Shown in pieces: positions 22,458-34,589 of a DNA stretch of 64,000 nucleotides. The notes beneath the pieces are model-generated. The model saw nothing but the letters and a program-made list of their open reading frames with translations, had not been told where the DNA came from and made no database searches. Every line of letters starts with the position of its first letter. The stretch's first letter is position 1. This stretch comes from Gnetum montanum (taxonomy: Eukaryota > Streptophyta > Gnetopsida > Gnetales > Gnetaceae), in the NCBI GenBank assembly GCA_015680685.1, contig MNCI01008651.1:1235332-1299331 (forward strand), given 5' to 3'. The position numbers and the translations under genes were made by a program.

Positions 22458-25425
22458 ATGTCTTCTTCTTCGCATAAGAGCACTTCACCGCCTAGGACTA
22501 ACACAAGAGGCAGTTGGTGACATAATACATGTAACCAAGATTTGCCAATTCCTCAACAGTTTCATGTGTTATATACTCATCATGATGAGTATGTACCCAA
22601 TTTCACGTTTATTCTCCACCAAGATGAACAACTTCTTTGGAGAGACTTGGAGAGTAACATAGTGTTGCCTCCAGACTGATCACTCCCCAACATGCTCCTT
22701 GGTGCTCTCTCACGAATAGGCATGTCGCTTTTATACGTAGAATACGTTGCATGTGATCATGACACAAGGAACTATTATCCCATAGAAGTGCAACATCAAA
22801 GGGAGTTGCAATAGGAGAGATACCACACATCCTTGAAGGGTAAATGGTCCCATGATGCTCTGCATGTTTTGAGAAAAATTGAGGGTGGTGAACATGCTTC
22901 AATAGGTTCCCCACAAAACGATGTTCCTCCTCCTAATGATGGTTAGGAGGTGGTGTATCAGAACCTCCACTCCACTATTCACAACCCTGGTTCTAATACC
23001 CATGAACATGAAGTGTTCAACAATGGAACACAAACACAAGATAAGGGCAGACATTCTGATCATGATCACGATTGTGGTCGATACCACCAAAGAGAAGGTA
23101 GAAAACACCATCATGGTGATGGTTCTCCTTCTTATTCACCTTCATCATCACCTTCACCCTCTCCTTTAGTGTCCGAACACAGTCATAGGGAAACCAATCG
23201 TGAGGATAAGGGAAAACGGAGTGAAAAACATTGACGAGATAGTCAAGAACGAGGACGAGGGCACTCTAAGGAATCAAGGCATAGAAGAAGGGAGAGTAGG
23301 GAACCACATAGACACCATAGACGCTATGAGCAAGATGATCATGAAGAACCCCTACTTGCAACTAGAAGCATGCTAGATAAAATGGAGGCCATAAGAGTTC
23401 CAAAAAGGCACCAAAAGGATAGTAGGATCAAGAGGTTAGACATGAACAACATCCCATGGTTTGAGGGGGGATACAACGTTGATCCTCAAAATTATTTACA
23501 ATCATTCCACGATGCATGTGCCTTGCAAAATATAGAAAACAAATGGCAAAAACTAAAGTTGTTCCCAAGGACACTAGTGAAAGAAGCTGCAAGCTGGTAC
23601 CAGTACTTAGAACCAGAATCCATTCAAAGGTGGAGTACAATGTTAGAATTGTTCAATGATAAGTATCGAACGTACTCTCGAGTGTCTAACCTATGAAATC
23701 AAATCCAAGGATGGAAGCAAGGAAATCATGATCCCTTGGATGCTGCCATGGGCCACTATTACACATTGTTACATCATTGCCCTAGCCATGGTTATTCATA
23801 GCAGGATCAACTACACCATCTCGTGGATGGACTTAGGCATGAAACAAGGAGAACCCTTGGGATGTATTCCCAAGGAAGATTATCAGAGCTTAGGTCTCAT
23901 CAAATTCATAGATTGCTAAAGCAAGTAGCCAAGGAAGAAGGTGAGCTATGAAAGAGAGAAATTATGGAAGAGTACAACCAAGGCCCTTCCCTCCGTAAAA
24001 GGGGAGTGAGATTCTGTGAGGAGGAAGAAGAGTCACCACTCGAAGAGATGGTGAATAGGAAAACTTTGCCTCTCCAAAAGCTAAGAACAGAAGTATCAGC
24101 AAAGGTGGACCAAATGTGGGACTCCATGGATAGTAGGTTTGAAATTGCTCTTAAAATTGTAGAGGAGTCTAGGGAGCAAGGTAGTGACCATGACAAAAAG
24201 AAAAAGAAAGAAGTGGACAATGCATGTAATAAGGGTAAGGGGAAAATGGCCATCACAAAAGAGGTTGTGGATTTAGACATGTACAATGATTGTGGATGTG
24301 AGATATGCCAATATGACCATCCTAAGGGATGTTGCCTAGTGATCTCACATCTACAAGAGTTTGGGGTGTATGCACTCAACCCATGACTTAATAAACGGCA
24401 AGCACCCAGATAGTTACCTTATTCCCAAGGTAACCTAATGTAGTTCCACCAACCCTCAACATATTATCCAAGTGGAACTCCACGAAAACCCGTTGAGCAA
24501 CATCAATAGTGGCAATACCCACAGTCATGGGGGATGCCACCACCAAGGCAACAATGCCCCTACCGGCAACCGAACCCATATGGCTACTACGCGCAGCATC
24601 CAATCTCTCCACGTGACTCTATTAGTCACGTTACACCACAACATCACTACCAAGCTTGTGAGTATTATAGAACTCCTTCTCCTAGGGGAGATAACCCACA
24701 AACATACCATCCTTCAAGTCCATTCGCAACTCTCACACCAATAGCTCCATTACCACCCGCTCTAGCAATGCAAGGTGAACTTCCTACTCAACTGTAGCAA
24801 CACAATGGCATGAGGGCTATGAATCTTCAACCCGCTATTGGTGCTGACAACCGTATGAAGAAAAGACCTTTCTTTAGAACCAACAATCCAACCAAGCCCT
24901 CACAACCACAAGTGAACCTCTGAATGCCTCTCCATGAAATAAGGCTTCAGAGCTCCCTTCAAACCAAACACTAAGCTCAATGCATATGGTTATGTTAACA
25001 CATGCCATTACTAATTGGATTAAGGTTGGCCACCTTCCCAGGAAATTCTCTGATCTTGGAAGCCCTCTGATCTATGTCCAAATCACTAGGAATGAGCCAT
25101 GCAAAGCTCTTCTGGACTCAGGTTCTGGAGTCAACTTAATATCATAAGATATGTACAAAGCCTCAAACCTGCCTCCATTAAGGAAGAGAAATATTTGCCT
25201 AGAGCTGGCTGACCAATCCATCACTGTTCCCTTGGGACTGGTGGAGGACATTGTTACCACTGTGTGTAGGTGGTTGTACCTAACTGATTTCCTAGTGATA
25301 CAAGTAAATAATGATAAGGGGGACTTCCCAATAATAATGGGAAGGGCATGGCTAAGAACTATAGATGCACATCTAGGAATTCGTGATCGTTCCCTGGAAA
25401 TATCCAAGAAGAAAATTTTTTGAAA
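22458..25425 (+). pseudogene. gag-pro: Element B gag-protease pseudogene
   Basis: ATG at 22458 (MSSSSHKSTSPP). From there to about 24800 every segment is in one frame, interrupted only by stops such as TGA at 22518 and TAG at 22807. Order: N-domain, His/Ser-rich linker (22950-23234, HHHGDGSPSYSPSSS), gag core (23370 on; FPRTLVKEAASWYQYLEPE, LELFNDKY), coiled Lys/Glu segment, CEICQYDHPKGCC (about 24297-24335), Pro/Gln-rich region (24534-24797), then a frameshift and the protease (24985-25423) with intact LLDSGSGVNLI and FPIIMGRAWL. The product would form virus-like particles and process itself. The stop pattern fits decay of CGA, CAA and CAG codons. Confidence 0.88.
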
Positions 25426-28400
25426 GATTGAGAAGAAGAAGGTTCCATGCATCGCATACAGTGATACAGGGTGCAATTGCATGCAGAGATCATGGGTTGT
25501 GCAAAGTTTAGCATTTCTTGCATGCAACCGGTGTGCACAAGACATTAATATACAAAAGTGCCTGTATGCAATAGCCACATGACAAGAAGACACCCTGTGG
25601 CTGATGGATGATCAAGAGAGCAACTCACTAACGTGCATGGAACTAACTGAGGGAATAACTGGTGCTTACATTGAAAGCATAGATGCACTAGAGCAAGTCC
25701 GTTGCCAACTTCCAAGCCTTGACCTTGAAAACATCAACTAGGGAAAGTTGGAAATTCTTGAAAAATTTAAACAAGAGCCCCTAGATTTGAAACCATTGCC
25801 CACCAGTCTAGAATATATGACCCTCAAAAATGGAAAATTTGTAATCATCAACGCAAGACTTGCTTCCAAAAAAAAAGAAAGACTATTGAAAGTAATAAAA
25901 AAGTGGTTAAAATTCTTTGCCTAGTTATATCCCAAATTAACTAGAATAGATCCTAGGATATGCTAGCATAGGATTTACACTGACCCCTCCATGAAACCTC
26001 GAAAACAATCGTAGAGGTGATTGAACCCAAAATTGAAGCCAGTAGTAAAAGAAGAAATAGAACAGCTTCTTAAGGCCGGGTTCATATATCCCATTATTGA
26101 TAGTTAATGGGTTAGCCCTATGGTGATCATGCTTAAAAAGGGAGGCCAATGGAGGGTGTGCATAGATTTTAGGCTACTAAACATGGCAACATTTAAGGAC
26201 CACTTTCCACTGCCATTCGTTAACCAAGTCTTAGACACCATAACAGGGCATCACTATTATAGTTTTCTGGATGGCTATAGTGGATACAACCAAATATGGA
26301 TAGCCCTAGAAGACTAAGCCAAGACAATGTTCACCAGTCCTTAGGGAACGTTTGCATATAAAAAATGCCATTTGGCTTGTGCAATGCTCCTGCCATGTTT
26401 TAATGCCTAGTTCTAAGTATATTCCAACAGCAGATAGGGAACAGAGTAGAAGTCTTTGTAGACGAATTCTCCACCTATGGAACAAGTTTTGATCAAGCAT
26501 TGGACTGATTAGAGCAAGTGCTAAAAAGATGCATAGAAACTAATTTAAGGCTCAACTAGCAGAAAAGCCATTTAATGGTCCAAGAAGGCATAGTACTTGG
26601 GCATAAGGTTTCACACATAGGAATAGAGGTAGACCTAGACAAGATTAGGGTCATCCAAGGAATCACCTTGCAACTAAAAACTGTCAAAGACATTCAGTCA
26701 TTCCTTGGACACACTAGCTACTATAGGAGATTCATTGAGAACTTCTCAAAGATTTCCAAACCATTAGTGGAGCTAACAAATAAGGACGTACCATTTGAGT
26801 GGACTAGGGAATGTGAACGAGCGTTCCAAGCCCTGAAACAAAAACTTGTAGAAACTCCCATTCTACGAGCTCCCAATTGGTCCAAACTATTCCATATAAT
26901 GATTGACACATCCAATTATGCTTTAGGAGCTGTACTTACATAGTTAGATGATCAAAAAATTCCTTACTACATCCACTGTGCAAGTAGGAGTATCGCCGGT
27001 GCACAACTTAACTACATAACTACAGAAAAAGAGTTAATGATTGTAGTGTTTGCACTGGATAAGTTTAGGCACTATGTGTTACGTTACAAAGTGTTCATCC
27101 ACATGGATCATAGTGCAATCTGGTACCTCATAAACAAGCCAACGGTTAGCCCTCATATTATACAATGGTTGGTAATCCTACAAGAGTTCGATTTAATGAC
27201 TGTTGATTGAAAAGGCACCAAGAACGTAGTTGCAAATCATTTATCTTGGTTGCACTAGGATAGCAAAGAGGATGAATATGTAATGTCTGATCATTTTTCT
27301 AATGAAGCCCTCTTTACTGGTGTAGTGAATAACCAACCCACGAAGAAGAACTGGTATAGTAGCATTCTCACCTATCTCCTTACCCAACAAACACCACAAG
27401 AGTTGGACTTTAGGAAGAAACAACAGTTTCTTCATAGAACTAAATACTTCATGGAGATCAATAGACAACTTTACAAAGTGTTCCCTGATGGCTTGGTTCG
27501 ATGGTGCATGCTTGAGGTAGACCAACTGAGAGTTCTCCAAGATGCTCATGAGGGCCCTCGTGGGGGTCACTATGCGAGGAGGTGAACAACTATTAAGATC
27601 TTGCTTGCAGGATATTACTAGCCAACATTATTTTAGGATGCCCATCAATTTATCTGATCTTGTGAGCACTACCAACATGATGGGGGAATGACTGCTAGAA
27701 TGGAGGGTTCGCAACAATGGATTCAACCTTTAGAACCCTTTGACATTTGGGGAATAGACTTTATGGGATCCATTACACTAATGTCCAATGGAAAAGCTTA
27801 CATTGTAGTTGTCATAGACTATCTAATGAAATGGGTTGAAGCAGTTGCTGTTACAGACTGCACATCATCTACAACTACATGATTTGTGCAACAACAAATC
27901 ATAAATAGGTTTGGTGTTCCATGTGCACTTATTTCAAATAATGGAACACACTTCACAGGTGCAACTTTTTGAAAGCTAATGCAACGCTTAGGGGTTGAAC
28001 ATAAATTGACTACACCTTATCACCTCCAAGCTAATAAACAAGCTGAGGTCACTAACAAGGAGATCACTAAAATATTAACTAGGACAATTAGCAAGTATAG
28101 GTGAGACTGGAGCACTAAACTGAATGATGCTCTTTGGGGATACTGCTCCACCTAGAAACTCCCTATAGGCTACTCTCCCTATGAGTTAGTGTACGGAAAA
28201 ATTCCAACGCTTTCAATTCAAATCGAGCTCTATACACTATCCATGGCTTGTGACCTCCACCTCGATCTTGATCTAGCACCAAAAAAAAAAAGGTTGGCAA
28301 CTTTAAATGTGCTAGACGAAAATCGATTAGCTACCATGTCATCAAATGAGTTGCACAAGGCATCTAACAACCAACGTCATGAATTGAGGATTCGAAAGGT

Positions 28401-28578
28401 TAAGTATCAACTAGGAGATAAGGTCCTCTATTGGAATCCCACACATGTTCCACAACACAAAAAATTTCAAACACTGTGGGAAGGACCTTACATTATTCAT
28501 AAAACCTTTCCTTCAGGGGCCATGACCATATACAAACCTAAGAGCCCTGATAAGAGATTATTAGTCAATGTGCAATAG
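25426..28578 (+). pseudogene. pol: Element B pol (RT, RNase H, integrase) pseudogene
   Basis: This region copies element RNA into DNA and inserts it. RT begins near 26050 (QWRVCIDFRLLNMATF, HYYSFLDGYSGYNQI), a frameshift follows at about 26360, and the catalytic loop at 26453-26466 reads FVDE rather than FVDD. Next come SFLGHTSYYRRFIENFSK (26695), RNase H (FALDKFRHYVL, 27050 on), the integrase zinc region (HEGPRGGHY ... CEHY, second Cys lost), and the core with IWGIDFMG (27750) and ISNNGTHFTG (27930, catalytic Asp changed to Asn). The C-terminus is KYQLGDKVLYWNP and SPDKRLLVNVQ. From the frameshift to 28578 all is in one frame with nonsense codons only. Athila/Tat-like by motif content and PBS. 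Confidence 0.9.
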
Positions 28579-30660
28579 AACAAACCTTTCTATGAATTTA
28601 GAATGGTCAGTGCACATAATACCTCTGAGAAGGGACAACCCTACTCACTGTTATGGATCTCTCCTTTCCAACTCAGTCATGGGGGAGATGGCCACCTCTA
28701 CTAACCAATTGAGGCCCTTAGTTCCTTTTTAAGTTTTTTTTTTACAAATTTCTTTAACTTTTCTTGTTTTTGTTTTACAACATCGTTATACTTTTTCATT
28801 TCTTTGTGTGATTGTTTGTTTTGCTTATTTTTATTTTTATTTTTGTTTTTGTTTTTGTTTGGTCTGTTTTTATTTTTGTTTTTTTTGTTCTTGTTTTTTT
28901 CTTCATTTGTTTCATTAGGTTCATCACCTAATAAGTGCTTCTGATGGTGGTATGAATTGTATTCTATTGATTGCTAATGTTTGGTTTATACCTTGGAGTT
29001 ATAATGTTAATACTAAGGTATGGTTCTTTGGATATAATAGGTAATGAGTCCATGTCATCCGTGCATCCATGAATTTTTATGATCTCTCTTGGCTTGGAAC
29101 TATATAGACCCTTTCTTTAATAATAAAACTATTAAAAAATTGGTGATTGGGCATTTCTCAAACTAAGGAAGGACTGCAGGACTAAAAAGGGTGTGACTTC
29201 AAGGGGATTTGATGCATTTGTGTTGGCTATTCTCTTGAGTGCTTGGATGTTTTCTTCTTGAGTTTTCCTTACCATTCCAACGTTGCTCCATTATTGGGAA
29301 GCTAAGCCAATAAAAATAATTCTTTGCATGGTGTGGTTCTCATGCAAAAAAAAAATAGAAGAGAGAAAGAAAGAAAGAGAAAAAAGTGAGAATTCAAAGC
29401 ACACCCCTTGGACAAAATAATCATCTGGGCTACAAGCACTAGTTATGGAACTAAACAAACATGTTCCCTCTAACTAAGGCCCTCTCTTGCTTCCTACTTT
29501 TCACTTTCTCATTTCCTTGGAATGGTGGTGACTCTTTGGCGGAAGCATTCTTGTTACTTCAAGTGGATGGATTGGCCAAGTGTATTAATGTGAAGTCACT
29601 GGAGGTGGATTGTTGAAGCTAGATTTGGAATGGGATATACTCAGTCACATTAACCATACATACACAAGGGGCTATACACCACCTTGTTCTTGGGACTCCA
29701 TTCCATTCTCTTCTTCCCATCATTCTTTCTCCATTTTCCACCTCATTGCTGGTTGCATCAGTAGTTTATATCTTGGTTGATGCATTATTTTCTTTTTAGT
29801 AAATTCTTGTGGTTAAGACTTTAACTCTTGCTCCCGAATGAAATTTCCATAGCCTATGGACTCTTTGAATGTGGGTTTGTTAGGGCATCAAAGGCATGAG
29901 CCTGCTTTGGGGAGGACCCACTGTCATTCCTATTTGGTGCATTAGTTAACTTCTTTCCTTTAAACATTTCCGCAATCAACTTTTGTTTCGTTCATTTCCA
30001 CCTCTGACATCTATTTTCTCGGCGTTGCCGATGTTTCTTTTTCTCCATCTTTCTTATTCCTTATCTTTTTCCATTCTATCGCTACCAGAGGATTGCTCTT
30101 AGTCATGGGGGCCCTGGTCCAATTTTTTCAATTTTTCCTAACCCCTACACCTTGGGGGTAGTCACCGGTGTTATATCTCTAGAATTCGTATCAACCATAT
30201 CACAACTTAGCCAATGGACCTTACACTGAAGCAAGGTATCAACTGTATTGTGACTTACTTATCCTTGCTCATATGTAACTATGTCGTGTGTGCATATGAC
30301 AATCATACAGCAATGGACTAGACTTGGAGGAAACACTCAGGAGAGACTGGTGCTAGAACATTTGTGCAAGGAACAAGATTGATGGCGCAATTATGGATGG
30401 ACAATGGAAGGCACAATCTTGGCATCAGCAGCAACATGTCTTCTTCTTTTCTCTCTCTCTCTTCTTTCTCAGCTGCCAAATAAGGCTGGATGTCATTTGT
30501 GTATAGTGTTCATTCTTATAGTTATGAACACTAATATTGTCATGTATTATAATGATTGATCCATTCACATGTCATCCCATTCACCATTAGTTGTCATTCA
30601 AGTCAATAATCCCATAACTTCCTAATATTTTGTAAGGAACTTGAGGACGAGTTTTCATTT
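28579..30660 (+). other. Element B 3' untranslated region
   Basis: No gene seen. AGTCATGGGGG copies lie at 28675 and 30101; a (GTTTTT)n-like low-complexity stretch spans about 28820-28905; a TC-rich run lies near 30450. The tail matches those of A, C and E in order. Confidence 0.65.
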
Positions 30661-30673
30661 AGTCATGGGGGTA
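30661..30673 (+). promoter_or_regulatory. Element B polypurine tract
   Basis: AGTCATGGGGGTA abuts the 3' LTR. Confidence 0.8.
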
Positions 30674-31440
30674 TGATGAGCTGCGATATCACATCCTACC
30701 TCATCTTCTATAAATAAGAGGCAGCAACCTTGGTTCTAAGTAGTAAGACTTAGACCCTTAGCCAAATTCTTGCAGTTTAGTCATTCTAGAGTTAGAATAA
30801 TTTCTGTGTGCCCGCAATAGGAGTCATAGAGTGAACAGATCTTTATTCAAGCAATTTGTACTTGAGCACACATTTGTGTACAGCAATAAAGATGAACTTT
30901 ATGATAAACCTTGCAGCATTTAGATTAAGCTAATTAGTAATTAATTATTGTCGAATGTTTAATGCTTTCCTAGTTAATTAATCTCTCTCTCAACCTTTGA
31001 CTCTTTTAGTTAAGTACACTCAGTATGACCACTTCAAGCATGTGTGTAGTGCTTGGTAACCCAGTAATGATTAGCATTTGGTAATCCTAGCAGCGTTGCA
31101 CTAGTTTAGGATGTGTATGGCAAGTGGGAATGGATACTGGTGTTAGGAACATTTAGCACTTAATTAATGAATAGTTAATGTAAGTTATTCACTTAGTTCT
31201 CTCTCCCTTTCCTTTATTAGCATAAGACATAAAAAATATAAAAGCTATAAAAATCATATACCTCAAGCTTACTTAACCATACAACCATGACAATACAAGG
31301 AAGTTTGGGAAGACAAAGATTGATTAACCCCAAGTGTTCCATTAAGGTGCATAAGAACTTAGTCCTTGGAGTTTGACTGGATTGCGGGTGAAACACTCGT
31401 ATTCATATGGTTGAGTGTAGGGGTACCTCGTCACTCATCA
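30674..31440 (+). repeat. Element B 3' LTR
   Basis: 767 bp, TGATGAGC...CACTCATCA, TATA at 30709. Only one palindrome is left; LTR start to TATA is 35 bases, 47 fewer than in the 5' LTR. Confidence 0.92.
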
Positions 31441-31771
31441 ACTAGAATATCATCAACAAATACTATCACAAATTTATCCAGATACGATTTCAATACATTA
31501 TTCATTATATGCATCAATACTGCAAGAGCATTTGCTAAACCAAATGGTAATACTAGAAATTCATAGTGTCCATATCTTGTCCTAAATGTAATCTTCGAAA
31601 CATCATCTTCCTTGATTCTAATTTGATGATATCTAGACTTTAAATCCATTTTAGAAAATATAATTGCATCCCTCAACTGATCCAATAAATCATTTATTCT
31701 AGGTAGAGGATACTTATTCTTAATAGTAGCTTAGTTCAACCATCTATAGTCAATACATAGCCTTAAGTTCT
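31441..31771 (-). pseudogene. pol (RT): Element T RT core fragment
   Basis: The minus frame 31431-31685 includes [32 protein letters not shown] and the catalytic FVDDIL, cut by element B right after it. Further right the frame continues to LRLCIDYRWLN and is then cut by solo LTR D at 31772. Confidence 0.88.
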
Positions 31772-32629
31772 TGATGAGTGGTGAGGTACCCCTACACTTA
31801 ACCATATGAATACAAGCATTTCACACACGATCTGGTCGAACTCTGCAGATGGGCTAGTTGTGGTATCTAGATAGTTACTCGTTGATTGTAGTTCATTGTG
31901 TTCCCACCTAGACTAGTATTGGCTTTGTCATGTATGGTTTAGTCTAGAGTGAGGTGTATGATATGTTCCTAAACTAATGCTACTCCTCGAGACAATGGAA
32001 AATAATCTTAGCTAAGCTAAGAGGAAAAGGGAGAGAGACTTAAGCTAAGAGTAAATAGGGGGAGAGAATCCAAACTAGCCCAAGTGCGATGAGCATCCAT
32101 TCCTTAATCATTCTTACACATCTTAGGCCTTATGTATAACTACTTCTAGGATTACCAAGTGCATGACCTAGGTACGCTACTGGGATACCAAGTAGTCACA
32201 CTTAGATGCTCATGATCAAGTCGTACTCATTCCACATTTAATAACAATAATAATTAAGTAATTAAACTAAGTGAGTGTTGCAATGATGAAGTAATCTTGA
32301 TCTTTATTTTTGGTCATGTGCGTGTCCAAGTACATCACACTCGAATAAATGATGTTGTACAATTACAATCATCACACTACGGGCATGCACTGGGAGAAAG
32401 GGTTGAGAAAGATTAAAAAATGAAAACTAACTTCTAACTAAAAACCTATTAACTGACTCTTAAAACTTCCTTCCTACTCCTTGAACCTACATGTGTATTT
32501 ATAGGCCCGCATAGGAGTCATTATATTGCGTATGCGATATCACGAGCCAGGTTGTGATATTGCGTACGTGATATCATGTATGCGATATTGCGGGTGCAAT
32601 ATAGTGACCCAATAAATCACGATTCATCA
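31772..32629 (-). repeat. Solo LTR D (gypsy family)
   Basis: 858 bp on the minus strand. The plus strand starts TGATGAGTGGTGAGG and ends GATTCATCA. The array contains GCGATATCAC, GTGATATTGC and similar decayed units at about 32525-32605. No internal region. Flanks are GTTCT (31767-31771) and ATTCC (32630-32634), 3 of 5 bases alike. Joining KKKDG on the right to LRLCIDYR on the left rebuilds the chromovirus RT reading, which confirms the junction. Confidence 0.85.
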
Positions 32630-34573
32630 ATTCCCATCTTTCTTTTTCACAAATAATACTAGTACACCCCAAGGAGAAAAACTAGGTTGAATAATATCTT
32701 TATCTAAAAATTCTTATATTTGTATTTTAAGCTCTACTAATTCAACTGGGGACATATGATATGGTGCCTTAGAAATTGGTTTTGTTCCTAGTTTGAGAGT
32801 GATTTCTACCTCTATTTCTCTTTTTGAAGGTAACCTTGGTAACTCTTTTGTAAATACATCTAGAAATGCATTGATAATTGGAACATCAACGTTATGACAA
32901 TAACCATAAGGCATGTATGCTCCTTCCTAAACATTTTGATGAAATTCTTGGAGAAAACCAAATCAACTTTAACAAGTCTTCTCTTAACTACAACTAAGAC
33001 TTGTTGCCCATCTCCTAAATCTAACTGTACAGTCTTAGTCTTGTAGTAAAGGAACCCATTATATTTACTTAACCAATAAATTCTTAAGATAATATCATAT
33101 TCTCCTAATTCCATAATAAACAACTCTGCATCCCATTCCTTATCCTCTATGTTTAACAGAAGCTTCCTACACACACATTCTACTATGTATCCATTGTGTC
33201 CCATAGCTTGAATAAATAATGGAATTTCTTGTCTTTTAAATGATAAATTTAATTTTTCTAGTATTTGACTTTTAATAAAGGAATGAATTGCTCCAGGATC
33301 AAAAAGAATAAGGATAGGTTGTGCATAAAGCATGCCTTTAGTCTCCACCATAGTGTTAGGTTGCTCCTTTATATTTCTTTCTAGTATAGCATAAATTTGA
33401 CCTTGATTCATAGGTCTTCCACCTTCTCCATCATTATTACTAGTTCCTCGATTCTCCTAATCCATCCTAGAATTATTAGCAATTTCTCTTATATTTTCTT
33501 GGATAACTCTGAGATTTGGAATCATAGATACTATGCTCCTATTCTACATAATACTCTTGTTTTGAGGTAGCTTTGGATAATCATTTTTAATATGGCCAAC
33601 TTCTTTACAATAAAATCAAGCATTAGTTCCCTATGGAATCCTAAAATTAAATGGTTACACTAGTCCATTAAATCCTCTAGTTTGTTGTTGGACTAGCCCA
33701 TTAAATCCTTGAGGTTGTTGCTGAATTGGATCGTTCATATCCTTGGATTGCTTGAATTTTCCTTGATCAGTCCTAGTAATAAACCCTTTATACCTTTTTC
33801 TTTCTCTTTGAGCTACATCTTTCCTTGTTCCCTTTCTACAATAATGGCTCTAGCCTATGCTTCTTCATAATTCTCCAAAGCTAACATTGCAACTATGGTT
33901 TTGATGGAGGGCCTTAATCCCTTTACAAATTTTCTAGTATGGATAGCTTCATTTTGTGATACATATAGAACATACTCACATAGCTCAGTAAACCCATTAT
34001 CATACTCATAAATAGACATAGATCCTTGAATTAGTCAATTAAACTCATCTTCTATCTTCTCTAGGTAGGCTTTAGAAAGATACCTATCTTTAAATACCTC
34101 AGTGAACTATTCCCATTCAATCCCTTCATCTTCCCAATGTCTAATTCTTTGTTTTACCTCTCACCATCATTGAGCTACATCTTCTAACTGATATATGGCT
34201 AAAGATGTCTCTTCTAGAGTAGTGCAATGTAAGCTGTAGAAAGCTTTTTCTAATCCCTTCAACCATTCTATGACAACAGTTGGATTTTTAGTGCCTAAAA
34301 AAGTAGGTGGATTTATCCTTCTAAAACTATGGATTAATCTTCTTTGTTCTTGACCACTTCATTCCTAGAGCACTCACTATGATTGTTTTGATTTTGAAGA
34401 AAAATCAATAACTACTTAAATACTTGAATTGAAGTTGTCTGAGAATTTTGAGAATTTTCTAGTGGCATATCATGAACTAATCTTGTTTCCTACATTTTGG
34501 ATTGAGTCAAATTTAAAGAATATAAATCAAACAATGTCTAAAATAATGCTATGCTATCTAAGGAAAAATCCAT
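32630..34573 (-). pseudogene. gag-pol: Element T gag, protease and RT N-terminus
   Basis: Read leftwards on the minus strand. A gag region (about 34500-33420) keeps KNPTVVIEWLKGLEKAF-like residues and a zinc knuckle that has lost its first Cys to TGA and its last to Tyr (near 33600). The protease frame (33411-32860) has LFDPGAIHSFI, where the family has LFDSGATHSFI, so the catalytic DSG is changed. The RT N-terminus (32914-32714) has ELPRLPSKREIEVEI and ISKAPYHMSPVEL. VLFVKKKDG follows, and solo LTR D cuts it at 32629. Gag packages element RNA; the protease matures the polyprotein. Confidence 0.83.
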
Positions 34574-34585
34574 GCTCTGATGCCA
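34574..34585 (-). promoter_or_regulatory. Element T primer-binding site (tRNA-Met type)
   Basis: On the minus strand TGGCATCAGAGC, close to TGGTATCAGAGC, the complement of initiator tRNA-Met. It lies four bases from the 5' LTR. Confidence 0.82.
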
Positions 34586-34589
34586 ACAC

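Larger units (their letters stand above)
21502..31440 (+). mobile_element. Element B: complete Athila/Tat-like gypsy element
   Basis: 9.9 kb: 5' LTR 21502-22312, tRNA-Asp PBS, gag-protease, RT-RNase H-integrase, about 2 kb 3' region, PPT and 3' LTR 30674-31440. The TSD is ATTAG (21497-21501) against ACTAG (31441-31445). Removing the element and one TSD restores the chromovirus reading frame through the RT motif, which confirms the boundaries. It is a full-structure relative of A and C and so a model for the helper that could have moved them, but is itself dead. Confidence 0.92.

Noticed and set aside
23906-24379. 157-codon minus-strand open frame in element B
   Set aside because: It is antisense to the conserved gag segment that ends in CEICQYDHPKGCC. 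The plus-strand frame matches A, C and E.
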